The notes under the pieces were generated by a model. The model was not told where the DNA came from and did no database searches. It saw only the letters and a program-made list of their open reading frames with translations. The translations under genes and the position numbers were made by a program. From contig CAWUHX010000235.1 in the NCBI GenBank assembly GCA_963922205.1, forward strand, positions 413,918 through 477,917: 64,000 nt of DNA. The letters are read 5' to 3'. Positions 27,001 through 42,000 of this stretch are shown in pieces. This stretch comes from Romanomermis culicivorax. Lineage: Eukaryota > Nematoda > Enoplea > Mermithida > Mermithidae. The number at the start of each line of letters is the position of its first letter. Position 1 is the stretch's first letter.

Positions 27001-30000
27001 GGGAGAGGTTGGGGGGACCACCTCCCATACATGTAACGAAGCCCCAAGGTCTGGGAGGGGGGTTGGGCGACTTTTCTGGGGTCGGGTGGTGTCAGTAATT
27101 CCAAAAATTTTCTAGGTAGGGGTCTCTCAAGGAAAAAAATTCGATTTTTTCACGAAAAAAGTCCGAAAAATAGTTTAAAAAATAGTAATTTTCCCTAAAA
27201 AGACCGAAAAAATGTATTCGTGGCGCGAAGCGCCAAGAAACTTCACATTTTTTACCATTTTTCGTTCAAAAATTGACATTTTTTGGCAAAAAATTGACAT
27301 TTTTCAGTATTTTTTCGACCAAAAGTATGGGAGTCGCTACGGCTACCAAATGGCTAGCCATTGGATTGGAAAGAAATGTGTAAAAACACTGATGCTTTCT
27401 CATCAGATGGATATTGAGCAAAATCTGATCAAAAAATCTGACCCCAAATTATTTTTCAAATTCGTCAACTCTAAAATTCAATCAAAGAAAACTATCCCCC
27501 CTTTAGTAAGTAACAGTGACACTATCATTCTTGATGATCTTCAAAAGTGTACACTTTTCAATGAATATTTTAGTTCAGTTTTTACTCATGATGATGACTC
27601 CACTCTTAATATCCTCCCCAGAACAACTTCCAAAATTTCGTCGATTTCATTCACAGTAGACTTGGTTGGTATAGCACTCAGAAAATTAAAACCCTCTCTA
27701 GCTCTAGGCCCGGATCATTTGTGTGCCTATTTCCTGAAGAAACCTTCTGCCTGTTTGACTGAACCACTCTCACATATTTTTGAAGTTTCTTTCAGAACTG
27801 GATCACTCCCCTTATTGTGAAAAAAGGCCAACATTGTTCCTGTATTCAAAAAAGGCGACCCTGCCCTTCCTTCCAACTATCGGCATATCTCTTTGTGCAG
27901 TGTCCCTTGCAAGATTATGGAAAGTATCATTAACTCCTCTATCATGTTTCATCTGAGAAATAATTCTCTCTTAACTCCATGTTAGTTTGGTTTCCTCCCA
28001 ACAAAATCTTGTGAAACACAATTACTTCAGTGCAAAAATGTATGGACTAAACACATCGATTCCGGCTTGTCAATCGACACAATTTACATTGATTTCAAGA
28101 AAGCCTTTGATTCCGTTTCTCACAAAAAATTGATGCTTAAATTGAAAACCCATGGTATCTCAGGCTTTCTTGAAAAGTGGATCTTAGATTTCCTCTCAAC
28201 TCCGACCCAGAGAGTCTGTATCAATAATGTCACTTCTCAGTTTGCTCCCGTCTCTAGTGGTGTTCCTCAGGGTAGTGTTCTAGGTCCTACACTTTTCTTG
28301 TTATTCATCAATGATCTCCCTGACAATCTGAAATCTGATCTATCTTTTTGCTGATGATGTTAAGATCTTTAATTGTTCCAGAAACAAACGTATCCTCCAA
28401 GATGATCTTGATCAAATCTTTGGTTGGTCCAAAAAAATGGCAATTAGAAATTTCTGCTGAAAAAAGTACTGTTCTATATTTGGGTTCTTCAAATCCAAAA
28501 TACAATTACACAATGGGTAATTCTGTTATTTCTGGCAACAATCCATACGTTAGAAATCTTGGTATACTTATCTCCCAAAATTTAAATTTCAGGGATCACC
28601 TCAATCATATAATAAAAAAGGCTTACCAACGGAGCTATTTGATAATGAAAACATTTACTTCTCGTAATGCCTCTAATCTTATCCGTGCCTTTACAGTTTA
28701 TGTTAGACCAATATTAGAGTATTGTTCCACTGTTTGGAATCCCTATTATGCTTCTGATATCGACTTAGTTGAAAATGTTCAGAGGAGGTTTACTAAGCGA
28801 ATTTTTGGTTTTAAGTGTGAACTTTCCTATGACCAGCGCTTATCAAAACTGGGTATAGAACGCCTAGAAGTTCGTTGACTGTTATCTGCATTAAATCTCA
28901 TGTTCCAAATCTTTAAGAACCAATCCTGCCTTAAACCATCAGATTTTTTCATTAGCAGCAGTTCTGACTGTACTCACCATAAAAATGACTACAAACTGAT
29001 TACTGGTAAAGCCAAAACAAATGCAAGGCTTTATGATTTCTCCAACAGATATGTCAACATATGGAATGACATCCCAAATGATGTTATTAGTTCTTCCAAT
29101 CTACAGGCCTTTAAAACTATGGTGTCAAAAATAGATTTTTCAAGGTATCTTGGGGGGGCGCGTTAGTTCTGTTACGCATAGCAACCTGCGCTCCCTATTA
29201 CTTGCAGCGTGATTTACTGTAATCATTTTTCGCCTATCGTCACATCTTTAATATGGTTTTTTTCGCATTTTATTTACTATTAGTAACAATTTTGTATATT
29301 TTTTTTCTTTCCTTGTAATAACTGCTCAAATTATATTTATTTCCATTGACTGTCATCGTTGTTTATTTTTTCTAATGCAAGTAATAAATAAATTCATTCA
29401 TTCATTCATTCAAAATCCTGGGGGGGGGCGGTCGCCCAATGGCTAGCCATATGGTCGACGATTTCTGGTTCCCATAGCACTCCCCCGCAATTATATGTAT
29501 GCCCCCACCCCCCAAAGTCGGAAAAATGGGGAAAAATTATTTAAAAAGTGGCTTTTTTGGCCTTTTTTGGGAAAATTTTCGAAATTTTTTCGACTTTTGT
29601 GGGGGTTTTTCGACCCTCCTCCCCAGAATTTTGGAAATATTTTGCGACCCCCACCCCAAAATTTTGGGTTTACCCTCCCCCCCCCCAACTAACAGGTATG
29701 TCCCAACCCCCACCCAACCACCTCCCCCAGTTTGGGAAAAATTAGAAAAAGTGGCAAAAAGTGTATGTTTTTGGCCTTTTTGGAAAAAATTTCGACTTTT
29801 TTCAACCCCCTCCCCTAAAATTTCGGATTTACTCCCCCCCCCTACTGGTCGGACCTCTTACAGGTATGGCATTCTGATAATTATTCTGATCATATATCTC
29901 AAAAATTAGATTTATATTTTGTGTTCATAACTCGTAATTCCTAGAAATTTATCATTCGAAAAATTTTAAAATCATTAATTTGTTCGTAACCTTTCATGAA

Positions 30001-33000
30001 TTTAGCTAAAAAGCTGTCAGAAGCGTAGAAATTTTCCAAAAATACTTCCATGAAGCTTCTGTCAAGTTGCACTGTGGAAAAAATCCTGGTTGTAACTAGT
30101 GATGCTTGCGCTAAAGTTGATTTTATGAATCTTGTTGATGTTTAAACATTTAGAGCTTCTATTATGTGCATATTATTGAATGAAGTTTTTATTGTGGTAT
30201 CAATTTTGTAATTTTTGCATTTAAAAAAATTTTGTCTCGTTATTTTTAGCATTGAAAATCTCGTACTATTTGCAAGGTGTTTTTTTGCACTGTGCAAGAC
30301 TTTTTCGGCTCGTGAAAAACTTTTTTTCCAGTTTTTTTGCACCGTGCAAAAAAATATTTATGAAATATGGAAAAAATTGGTGTTTCCATATAGAGAAGAT
30401 GCATTTTGGTGCATTTTCGTAGGTCCAAATCTCAAAATTTGTCGGTGCTTCGCGCCGGTTATAACTTTAATAATCATTATTTTTTATTGTCAAGCCCAGG
30501 CGCGGCTTTTAGCATGTCTACCTTCACTTATCACTAATTTTTAATTGTTTTCATCGTCTTAAACGTGTTATTTCATGTCTAATTGGCGATCTTCAGTATT
30601 ACATCATCATATATTTAATGAAGATCCCTATTTTTCCTTCATACATTTTTTGAGAAAGATCAACGCATCAACTTGGTGCATTTTAGAATGTCATAATCTC
30701 AAAATTTTCCGGTTATAACTTTAATAGTCATTGATGTGTGTATTACATAGCTCAGACGCGGCTATCAGAATGTCTTCGTTCAATTATTATTTAATGTAAA
30801 ATAGTTTTCATCATCCCAAACGATCTCATGTTTTAAATGGTAATCTTCCACGTTATCTCGATATTTAATGAAGATTTACAGTTTTTCCTTGAAACATTTT
30901 TTGAGAAATATCAATACGTCAAGTCTCTAAACTTTTTGAAGCGATTATTCCTTTCTTAACGTAAAATCAATTCGAAAGCTCCATGGGAGTAGCCTTCAGA
31001 AATTTCTACTCTTCCGCTCATATCTTTTCGGCCAAGTTCATGAGAGTTAACGAATAAATTACTGGTTTAAAAATTTTTTATATTATAAAATTCTAAAAAT
31101 TACGACTTTTGAACACAAAATTTGAATCTAATTCTTGAAATAAATGTTTGGAAAATTGATTTTGCTGCGTCGCTGAAGTTCAATAGACGAAAAACTTTTC
31201 CGGCGCGGAGCGCCAGAAAGATTAACATATTTTTTGGACTTTCACTTGTTATCATAGAGGACTTGATCATCTTTATCATCTAATGCAAATTCATTATGCT
31301 ATTGGACACTGGACAGTTTTCTAGAAAATTTGTTCCACAATGCTTATAAATTAGACTTGAAACTGGAGAATTTAAGTTTTTTGTTCAATTTTAATGTTTG
31401 TAGTTATAAATAAAATTTGAAAATTACACTGATTTGGTTATTAGTCTTTGGCCATGACGTGGAATAACACAGGTTACTTTATTTGTACGTATTTTTGCCT
31501 TGTACAAATTGTACAAATGAAATATTGGCTGCTGTTTGTACATGTACAAATGGGTCATGTACAAAAAAAAACCTGTTTATACTACAAAAATTTTTTGGCG
31601 TGCAAAACAGCTAGTGCAAAAAAACACGACGCCCCCTAAAAATTTGATCTGGCAACACTGTCCAGCGCGCCCAGCAGTGTTTTTTTGTGCACGGACATTT
31701 GTACCAAATGGCACAAGAGGCAAAAAAAATTTGTGCCAGTGACACGAAAAAATTTTTTTCGATAGAAATATACTAAATATTACGATAAGATTTTAGGCAA
31801 AAAGTATGATAGAAATATAATGGAAGCTATTCAATGTTTCTTTTTTCCTGTTGGCCTTGTCCCAAATGTCGAAAGAGGTCAAAATTTTTTCCCCATTTCC
31901 CAAAGTCGTTTTTTTCGCTTAAAAATGCTCATAGATGCTTTTCAAAAGTGTTTTTGAGCGTTTTCAAACCTTCTGGTGCTTTTTCCGTTAATTCATTAAA
32001 ATTGAGCAAAAAATTTGAAATTGTCGAGTTTGAAGTCTAATTTACAGGCTTTGTGGAACAAATTTTCCAGGAAACTATCCAAGAGCATAATGGCTCTGAA
32101 TTACATGAGAAATCAATTGTTAAGTTCTCTATGATGACAAGTAAGAGCCTAAAGGCTATTAAAGTTTTTGGCGCTCTTATCAGCTCTCCAACCGAAAATT
32201 GTTTTTTTACAACCATCACTGCTTTTTTGATTTTTTTCAAGCAAAAACAAAATGTGTTCCTCCAACGATTTCCCTAACATTTTGAGCCATCTGGAGACAA
32301 TCCATAATGAAGTCTCTTTATTCCCTCCCGTACTTCGGAGTTCCGCTCAATGTTTTTTGTACAGTTACGATATTGGTGTAAAAAAATTATCAAGTTTTCT
32401 GCATGCCACACAAAAAAACTTTGATTTCTGTTGTACTTTGCATGCAAATCGTTTTTGGCAATTTTCTTTGAACAGTGCACAAAGAGAAATAACTGGTTCC
32501 ATTATATGTATGTTCTGAAGTAATGACCTCCTAGACTAATTCAATAGTTGTTGTTGCTACCGGCCCAGGATTAGACCAACTTTTTTTCATATTATTTTAG
32601 ATGAAAGCGTAATGAGTTGGCGTTTATTAAACTCGATTGATCTTCGAATGCTGACAGCTATCAAACGTTCTATATTTCAAGCTGTGATTACTCGTCCCAT
32701 TTCCACCCTCGACCAAAAAGTGGAACTTGAAGCGTCACGCCTAGGTTGTAAACGTGACAAGTTCTTTTATTTATGTGCTTTCGAAATTGCTAAACGTCTA
32801 CAAAGACAAAAAGGTCGACTAAGGGAACCTTATAGCGATGTAATAGAATCGCCGTCACCCAATGATCATTTTTCCATTGCGCCTGGGTTATTATACTCAG
32901 TGCCTTTGGCATGTACAAAGTTTTCGCGTGATAATCAATTTCCAGATGATGTTTCTTTACGTAATTGGCTAGATATTATAGAAGAAGCCATTGCAACAGA

Positions 33001-36000
33001 AAGTGTACACTACAAACAGCTTTCAAAAGCTTTACTCGCATTGTCGAAAATGCATCTTATTAGTGAAGGTCAATTATGCCATAAGATTGGCTGGCCTTTG
33101 TTGGTTCGATGGTTTAGTTACGCATATTACAAATTAGCTGAAGAGGAGTCTGGGGCAAGGTTTTCTCAGTAAGTTTCTTGCTCGGTGTAGAAGACTAGAC
33201 GGCTGTGCAAAAACTCGTGCCAGTTTTTTCACAGTGCAGAATTCAAGCACAGTTTTTTAAGACAAAATTTAGTTCTGTCCTGATATGTCTTTCAAACAGG
33301 AATCTGAAAAAATTTCTTCGTCGATGCCCACGGTGAGACTGTATAAATTTCAGTCTTTGACCCGATTTTGTTCAATGAATTTCCCAAGTATCTGTGTGAA
33401 CTGAACAATTTGTTGAGAATTTCTCTTTTTCTGATTCTTAACCATTATGACACTCATTCACTTTTTAGAAAACAAAAATGAAAAACACATTTTTGAGGAA
33501 ACCTTTGTTTTATGATACGTTTCTAAAGCAGCTTCTAGAATTTATGATTTGGAAATTATGAAGTTAACTGCTCAGCTTTTTTACACTACATTTAATAGTA
33601 ATACTAACATTGAATTTTACATAAGAGAACACTATATATCGCAGAGATAAATGGCGTATGCAGTGATATGAATTATCCCTGCATAGGGCCCTGGCCGAAA
33701 TAAAAAGGCTTTATTCATGCCTGTAAGCATACATGTAACGGAGCCCTGAGGTCTGGGGGTGGGGTTGAGCCACTTTTGTGGGGCCGGGGGTCAGTAATTC
33801 CCAAAATTTTGGGGGGAGGGGTCTCTGAAGGAAAAAAATCGATTTTTTTTTAAGGAAAAAGTCCGAAAAATTGTTCAAGAAATAGTAATTTTTGTCCAAA
33901 AAATGATAAAAAATTGTATTTATGGTGCGAAGTGCCGAGAAAATTCACATTTTTTACCATTTTTTGTTCAAAAATTGACATTTTTCATTAAAAAATTGGT
34001 ATTTTTCCGACCAAAAGTATGGGGGTCCCTAGGACTACCATATGGCTAGCCATAGGATTGGAAAATCCTGGGGGGGGCGGTCGCCCAATGGCTAGCCATA
34101 TGGTCGATGATTTCTGGGGGGTCCCATAGCACTTCCCCTCAATTACATGTATGCCTGTAAAGGTCCTGCTATACTTCGCCAGCCAGCACGCCGGCACCAG
34201 CCGTCACTGTTAGAAGTATAGCAGCTCATAGTCGGCACCGGCCATCGCCAGTTTCTAGCCGCTATACTTTGTGTTTTTGATGACGGATGGTGCCGGCCAG
34301 GGCCAGTTGTCAATTTCGATTCAATCGAAATTTCTGAACCCTCACTAGCCGTCACGTATGTTCATATGAATTATGGTGCGAAAAATGCATCTTGGTGTTT
34401 TATCATTCTTTTGTAGGTTTATAGTAGGTATCTCACAGCTGGCACCAGATGAAGTATAGCAGCAAAAATTTGCAACTGGTGATGGCTGTCGCCAGCCGGC
34501 GACGGCTGTTGAAGTATAGCAGGGCCTTAAGAGGTCCGACTAGTTGGTGGGTGGTCGAAAAAAGTCGAAAATTTTCCCCAAAAATACCAAAAAAAGGCCC
34601 TTTTTTGCCAATATTTTCTAATTTTTCCAAGTCTGGGGGAGGGTTGGGTACAGGGGTGGCCAAGTTGTGGGGAGGTCCCCCCCAATAGAGATGCAACGGG
34701 TACCCGAACAACCTGAATATCAGGTACCCGAGCTATTTTCAGCTACCGGAACCGAACCCGAATAAAACATTTCTCAGATACCTGAACCTGGAGTGAACCC
34801 GAATAGTTTTGACAATTTTTTTCGGGTTTTATTTGTGTTTATAGGAGACTTTAGGGCACCTATATTCTGGGAAATCAATTTATCAACAACAATATTTACT
34901 TATCAATATTTGAAATTACATTTTACCAAATTAATTTGAACAAACAATAATTTTTCAGTAGTTTCACCCTTCATTCTGTTTCGACTCGGTTCATAAATTA
35001 GACATGCACGGCTAAACAATCTTTCTGAGGGCAATGATGTAGGTGGTGATGCCAAATATCTTTTTACAACAATGTCAATTTTTTTGATGAGAAACGTCGA
35101 TTTTTGAACACAAAGTGATCGAAAATGTGGATTTATGGGTGCTTGGCGCCATGAATAAATGTTTAGATCTTTTTAGACAAAAATGACTATTTTTTGAATT
35201 CAGAATTTTTTCCTGAAACAAATGATTTTTTCCTTGAGAGACCCCTCCCCTGAAATTATGGGAATTACTGACCCCCCCAGACCTCGGGGCTCTGTTACAT
35301 ATCGTACTCTTAGAGCCAGAATGTACTATCTGACATTTCTTTTTTTCTAGAATAGCTCTTTTGAAAGTTGCATTGTGTCTAGAAATTTAAATTTTGATTA
35401 TTTAAAGTTTAAAACACAGTGTATACATGCATATAGAACGTTTTGGCACTGGTAGATGACATTATGGTAATGCATATGACATGAAAAACTTATTTTTGGA
35501 AAAATGCAGATAGTACGGTCTGTCTCCAATCTCCAAAATCCAAGAACAGGCGTCCCTACAGCTACAGTATGGCTAGCCATAGGATTGGAAAATCCTGGGG
35601 GGTTCCCATAGCATTCCCCCGAATTACATGCATGCATCAGACCTGAATTAGAATTGTAGCAATTTCTTCCAGTTCAGCTCTAAAATTTTATGACGATTGG
35701 GTCCTGGTGCAAAATTTTAAGAATAATGAATGGTGGTCTTAGATCATAAGAATATCAGATCTGGTTGCAGCAAAACAACAAGATAATTTCAGGTCTGGGT
35801 ACTTGTTACATCTCTAATTTTCAATATACACAACGAACAAAAGAGAAAACATAGTTATAAATGTGTACCTTTTTCAAAGTACCAGAAAAAGAGGAAATTT
35901 TGATTTCCTCGTTTTTGAAATAGGTACACAAATAGGTACACAGAAATTTTGATTTCCTCTTTTTCCTTGAGATGCTACAAAGAAAATGAACAGCAACTTG

Positions 36001-39000
36001 ATGACCATCTTCTAATTCACGGGGTGCACATTTTGCTCATGTGATGTTTGGCTGATGAGGCTGAGCTTACCAGAAATTCAAAAATGTTGTTAGGAAAAGT
36101 TATTTAACCCCAGTTATTTCATCCTTCAATGGAATCCCCACAGACCAATTCTTCGTTTCTTTCCATTTCATTTCTTTTGCATGGTTTATGGAGCTTAATT
36201 TTGATTTTTTGGCTCAGTTGGATTGATTTTCATATTACTAGATTTTCATGATGTCTCAACTCCAGCAACTTCATTTCGATAATTTGATCTAATAGACAGG
36301 GTAAATTGCCATTCAGGCAATTCCAGAAAAACAATTTGTACAACCAACCATGGTGCTGCCAATAATATTTACACTTGAATATTAAAAGTACAGGAGTTCT
36401 GGTGTCGAATAGTTGCATTTCAGGAGATCATTTATTTTCATGCACTTGTCCTAATAGGACTTATGTTTGGAAATAGTAAGGAGACAATAAAAGGACCTAA
36501 TCAGCTACTCACTAAATCACCTAATCAGGCCGAAACCTTAGATAGAAATAGTGCATAACAGTTCAATATATCACAATCTCAACAAATGATCAACTGCTTT
36601 CATTCTAGTGAATTGCAGATGATCTGATAGCTCTCTGAGCTCAGATAACTTCCAATCAGTGGGTAAATCAGGCTGAGAATTGAGTTGTGTGTAGTGATCA
36701 ACCTGAGCTCGGGCCTCTGGCAAATGCAGCTTATTTTCTGACCTCCCTAAAGTGGCTGGAGGCCAATTCCTTCACCTTTCCATGTTCTTTAACCAACTCG
36801 CCTCCTATTAACTCAAGAAATAAAGCTGACAACAGTAGTAGTCAAAATGAAAGTAGTGATAATGAACTCAGTTCATTTGGAAATGAATGATGTGGTTGAG
36901 GAAATAAAATGTTGATAAAGTTCAAGTTCAGGCACCACATTTGTAGCACTATATATTATTATGCCTCTGGCTCCAGCGGATGCCAGATGTAAAAGTTTCT
37001 TGGGCCTTTGGCTGGAGCATACATGTAACGGAGCCTCGAGGTCTGGAGGGTTGGGTGACTTTCTTGGGGCCAAGGGTCAGTAATTCCCAAAAATGTTGGA
37101 GGAGGGGTCTCTCAAGGAAAAAAATTTGATTTTTTTGACGAAAAAAGTAGAAAAGATAGTTTAAAAAAAAGTTTTTGTCTAAAAAGATCAAAAAAATGTA
37201 TTCACCGTGTGAAGCACCCAGAAAATTCACTTTTTTCATCAAAAAATTCACGTTTTTCAGTATTTTTCCGACAAAAAGTATGGGGGTCCCTATGGCTACC
37301 ATATAGGATTGGAAAATCCAGGGTGGAAGGGCAGTCACCCAATGGCTAGTCATATGGTAAATGATTTCTGGGGGGGGGGTTTACCATAGCACTTCCCCCC
37401 AATCACATGTATGGGCTGGAGGTACAATTGGACCCCCAGTCAATCACCAGTTGTAAAAAGGGATGTCCCAGGCACTGGTGCAGGTGCCATGGTATCTAGC
37501 ACCAGCAGCAGAGGTCCCCAAGGTCAACAATTTAGGTAGGGGTAAAATCTTAAATTTTAAGGGGCGATTTTTTGATTAATCACATATACATAAGTCATTA
37601 TTTCATCTCCCAATTATATATATAATGATTTCCTACAAGTAGTATATATTAATGTGCTGATATCCTTTCCTAAAAATCGCTATATGGCACAGAAGTTGCA
37701 TACTTTCCCATTATCATTTGCTCAGTAAATGTGTCAAAAAGAGCAGTGAGTAATTCCTCAGAATCACACATCCTGCAGTTTTTCTCGAATTAGTATAACC
37801 TACTGGGGAGAGGATGAAGTCAACCAAAATTTTTTGCTATAGTGAGCTGTTTTTATGGGGGTAGTAAATGAATTTCCAAATCTAAGACGGGGATAATACC
37901 CCCCCATACCCCCCATGGGGTGCTCTGACCAGCAGGTGCCACTGGTTTTGGCACCTGCAAGTACTTTAAATATTATATACATGTTGATGAGTAAATACAT
38001 ATTCGGATAGAAAAAATAACAAAATGATGTTAAAATTCTTTTATTTCCATGATTCTCAATCAACTTTTATAATTCTCAAATTTTTTGATAAATACACTAA
38101 CATTTCAAGTTTTTCCTGTGATAATCTTGTCCTAACATCTGAGAAAATAATGCGACTAGTGGTGAATAAATGTTCACTGGATACACTTGTTGCTCGGGCA
38201 CATGAAAATTGTGTGAGGTTTGCAAGTGAATGATATTCATTCTTCTTAATTTTCCAATAGTCCATCAGGTCTTCAATTTTTGTCATTTTGTCATTTGAAA
38301 AACAAATTGTAAAATTCAAACAAAGAAATTAAATCATTAGTTTTTCCTCATTCATTAACCTAAATATTTTTGTAATTCAAGTTAGGAATTTATTTTGCTT
38401 GATGTTTCTTCATTGGATCAATTTCCTGAGAATTGAGGAAATTATTAAGACATAAAAATAAGAAATTAATGTTTTTTTAGTTTACCTTTAAAATTTTATC
38501 AAAATCAGACGATTTTTTTGTCTTCTTCCATCTTGTCGGTAGATCACTATTTATTTCTTCATTTTCTTCTTCTGTGTCGGTGGACACGGCCAACATGTAG
38601 TCAATCGCTAAACACTTTATTCAATTTTTCTGGTTATCATTGAAGAAGCGGATCTTGTATCGAGGATCGAGCAAAGTTGACATGCAACAAAAATCAATAC
38701 CCATCAACTGATCCATTCCTGAAGCTAATCCTGAAATGACATAAACAATAGATAGTAAATTTGTATGCACAAGAAAATCCTTAATAAAAATAGAATATGA
38801 TTTTACCTAGCAACATTTGATGCTTTGACAAAATCAAGATGCTATTACTGATCGACTTTTTTAAATGACATTTCAGAGTTTTAACAAATGGGATCATTTG
38901 TGAAACACAAGCCGATTTCAGGCATAGCTTTCTGGTAGCAGATTCAAAAGTTTGTAACATTTTGACAACATTGGCAGCTAAAATCCACTGATCATCTCGT

Positions 39001-42000
39001 AGCAAAAGCTTTTTGTCACCTTGAAGTGCAGCCATTATGCGAAGATTTTGTTCAATTAAATGGTCTAACATATAATACTGCGCATTCCAGTGAGTCAGTT
39101 CAGCTTGCAATAAGTGATTTCCTTTATCACTAGGTAAAAATGCTTCTTGAAACTTCTTTAAATTTTCTGTTGCCTTCAGCCAATGTTTGAAGTGGCTGAC
39201 TAATTTTCGTGCTGTTGCTAACAATTTACCTGAAAAAATAGCATCATATAATATTTGAAAAACATAGCTTGAAACACCAGATTTTGAAGAAATTTAATGC
39301 ATTTTTGAGAAATAAATTTAGTTACCGATAACATGATTTGCCCAAACCTTCATTGCTAACTATGTTTTGGATTATATGTACCGAGAAAGGTAGGCTAGGT
39401 AAGTCAAAAATTTGAAGTCCAGCCACCATATTTGAACTGCTATCTGGTAAAATCATTTGTGTTTTTTCGAAGACGTTGTTCCCTTGCAGCATTTCGGACC
39501 TTTCTGGCCAACATTTTCCCCAGTATGAATCAAAAATAATTTATATTTGATGTGGGAGAGAATACAAAAATTGAGTAACATTGATCATCTGGGAAATATG
39601 AACAGCACAAAATAAATTCTCGTTTGAAGTCTTTAGTTATGTAATGGCACATAAGGCTACAATAGCTTTCCAAAGCACAAGAAGACCAAATATGGTATGT
39701 GAATGCTAAATATTGCTGTTCTTCCAAAAAAAAGCGACTTTCGTGCGAATTTTTTCATACAGTGAAGGATTTACAGTTTCCGAAAAATAGTGATAGCTAG
39801 GGCACTTAGATTTCTGAGTAACGCGTTTCATAATTTCCCGAAAACCTTCGTCTTCTACAACAGACATCGGCTGTTGATCTAAGCAAATAAACTGAGCAAT
39901 TTTTTGAATTAAAGCTTGGGAACTTTCATAGTCAATGTTCCAAGTTTTTATAAAACTAGCAACTAAAGTCATTTGATTGGCATTATTTGTATTGTTTTTC
40001 ACTGCTTGGTGCTTATTTTTCACTTTTTCTTCCAATTTCTGCTCATTTAAATATTTTCTGTTAATCGATGGATGGGTCGCCAAGTGCCTTTTCAGGCCAC
40101 TGTGCCCAAACCCATGTTCATCTTGACCACCATGGCTAATTTCTTTAACACAATAGTTACATATTGCCTTTCATTTGTCAGTCGTCGAAATAGTAAAAAA
40201 TTCCATATAACAGCAGAATGAGTAGAGGTGGCCATTCTTCAAAATTAAGGTTTAATTTGACTAAATTAGAGAATTAAATCTGCAAAAAACAGAGGAAAAA
40301 ATATTGTACATATGATCCAGAACCAGTGTTCTTTTTTGCCAGAGGCAAATGAAAATTTTTTTCGGCAAATGAAATTGAGGTAGTCATTTGTACATGTACA
40401 AATGGCTCTTTCCCCATTTAGGGAAGAAAATTTTGGGGATAAGGTACAGAAAATATGCGTTTTGGTGCATTTTAGAAGCTCATAATTTTAAAATTTCACA
40501 GCGCTTCGTGCCGGTTATAACTTTAATAATCACTATTATGTATTATCTAGCTCAGACGCGGCTTTCAGGATGTCTACCTTCACCTATCATCTAATGTATA
40601 ATAGTTTTCAACATCTCAAATATATTATCTCATGTTTTAAGTGGTAATTTTCAATATTTTATCTTGATATTCAATGAAGATTCACAGTTTTTCATTGGAA
40701 CAATTCTTGAGAAAGATCAATACGTCAAGTCTGTAAACTTTTTGAAACGATTATTTCTTTCTTTAAGTAAAATCAACCGAAAAGCTTCATGGAAGTAAAT
40801 TTTGGAAATTTCTACTCTTCTTACTCATATCTTTTCGGCCAAGTTCATGAGAGTTTGTGAATAAATTACTGGTTTTAAAATTTTTCAGATAAAATTCTAG
40901 AAATTACGACATTTAAACACAAATTCTAATTTAATTCTTGAAATAAATGTTCAGAAAATTGATTTTCCAGCGTCGCAGAATGTCAATATCCAGAAAAATT
41001 TTCTGGCGCTTCGCGCCAGGAACATCAGTATCTTTTTTGGGCTCTCACTTGTCGTCATAGATGACTTGACTGTCTTTTTTTCATGTAATTCAAGGTCATT
41101 ATGCTCTTGGATAGTTTTCTGGAAAATTTGTTCCACGATGCTTGTAGATGAGACTTCGATCAAACTCAAAAATTTTAAATGTTTCCTAAATTTTAATGAA
41201 TCAAAGGCTGTAAAAACAGCAAAAGGTTTGAAAAAGCTCAAAAATACATAAATAGATTGTCTAAGATTTTTAAACGAAAGACGACTTCGGGAAAAGGGAA
41301 ACAAACTTTGATCTCTTCTCCGTACATGTAACGGGGCGCCGAGGTCTGGGGGGGGGCGGGCGACTTTTTTGGGGCTGGGGGTCAGAAATTACCAAAATTT
41401 TGGGGGGAGGAGTCTCTCGAGGAAAAAAATCGTTTTTTTCAGGAAAAGAGTGTGAAAAATAATTCAAAAAATAGTAATTTTTTTCTAAAAAGACCAAAAA
41501 ATGTATTCATGGCGCGAAGCGCCAAGAAAATTCACATTCTTTACCATTTTTTGTTCAAAAATTGACATTTTCCATCAAAAAATTGACATTTTTCAGTATT
41601 TTTCCGACCAAAAGTATGGGGGTCACTATGGCTACCATATGGCTAGCCATTGGATTGGAAAATCCTGGGGGGGTGGTCGCTCAATGGCTAGCCATATGGT
41701 CGACGATTTCTGGTGGGGGTTCCCATAGCACTCCCCCCCCCCCCAATTACATGTATGCCCTTCTTCCATTTGGGGAAAACGCCTGGGGAAAAACAGTGGT
41801 GACAGGAGAAAACCGCAGTGCAGAAACTTTTTTTTAAACTTTTCTGCACTGAGCAGAAAGTCCGGTGCAGAAAAAACACTGCTTTCACTCATATCTTTCC
41901 GGCCAAGTACATTAAAGTTAACGAATAAATTACTGGTTTAAAATTTGTCAAATAATAAATTCTAAAAATTACGGTTTTTGAACACTAAGTTCGAATCTAA

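Noticed and set aside
29495-29909. Several Pro/Phe-rich frames of 65-136 codons
   Set aside because: They run through family D repeat sequence with C runs, on both strands and in several frames at once.
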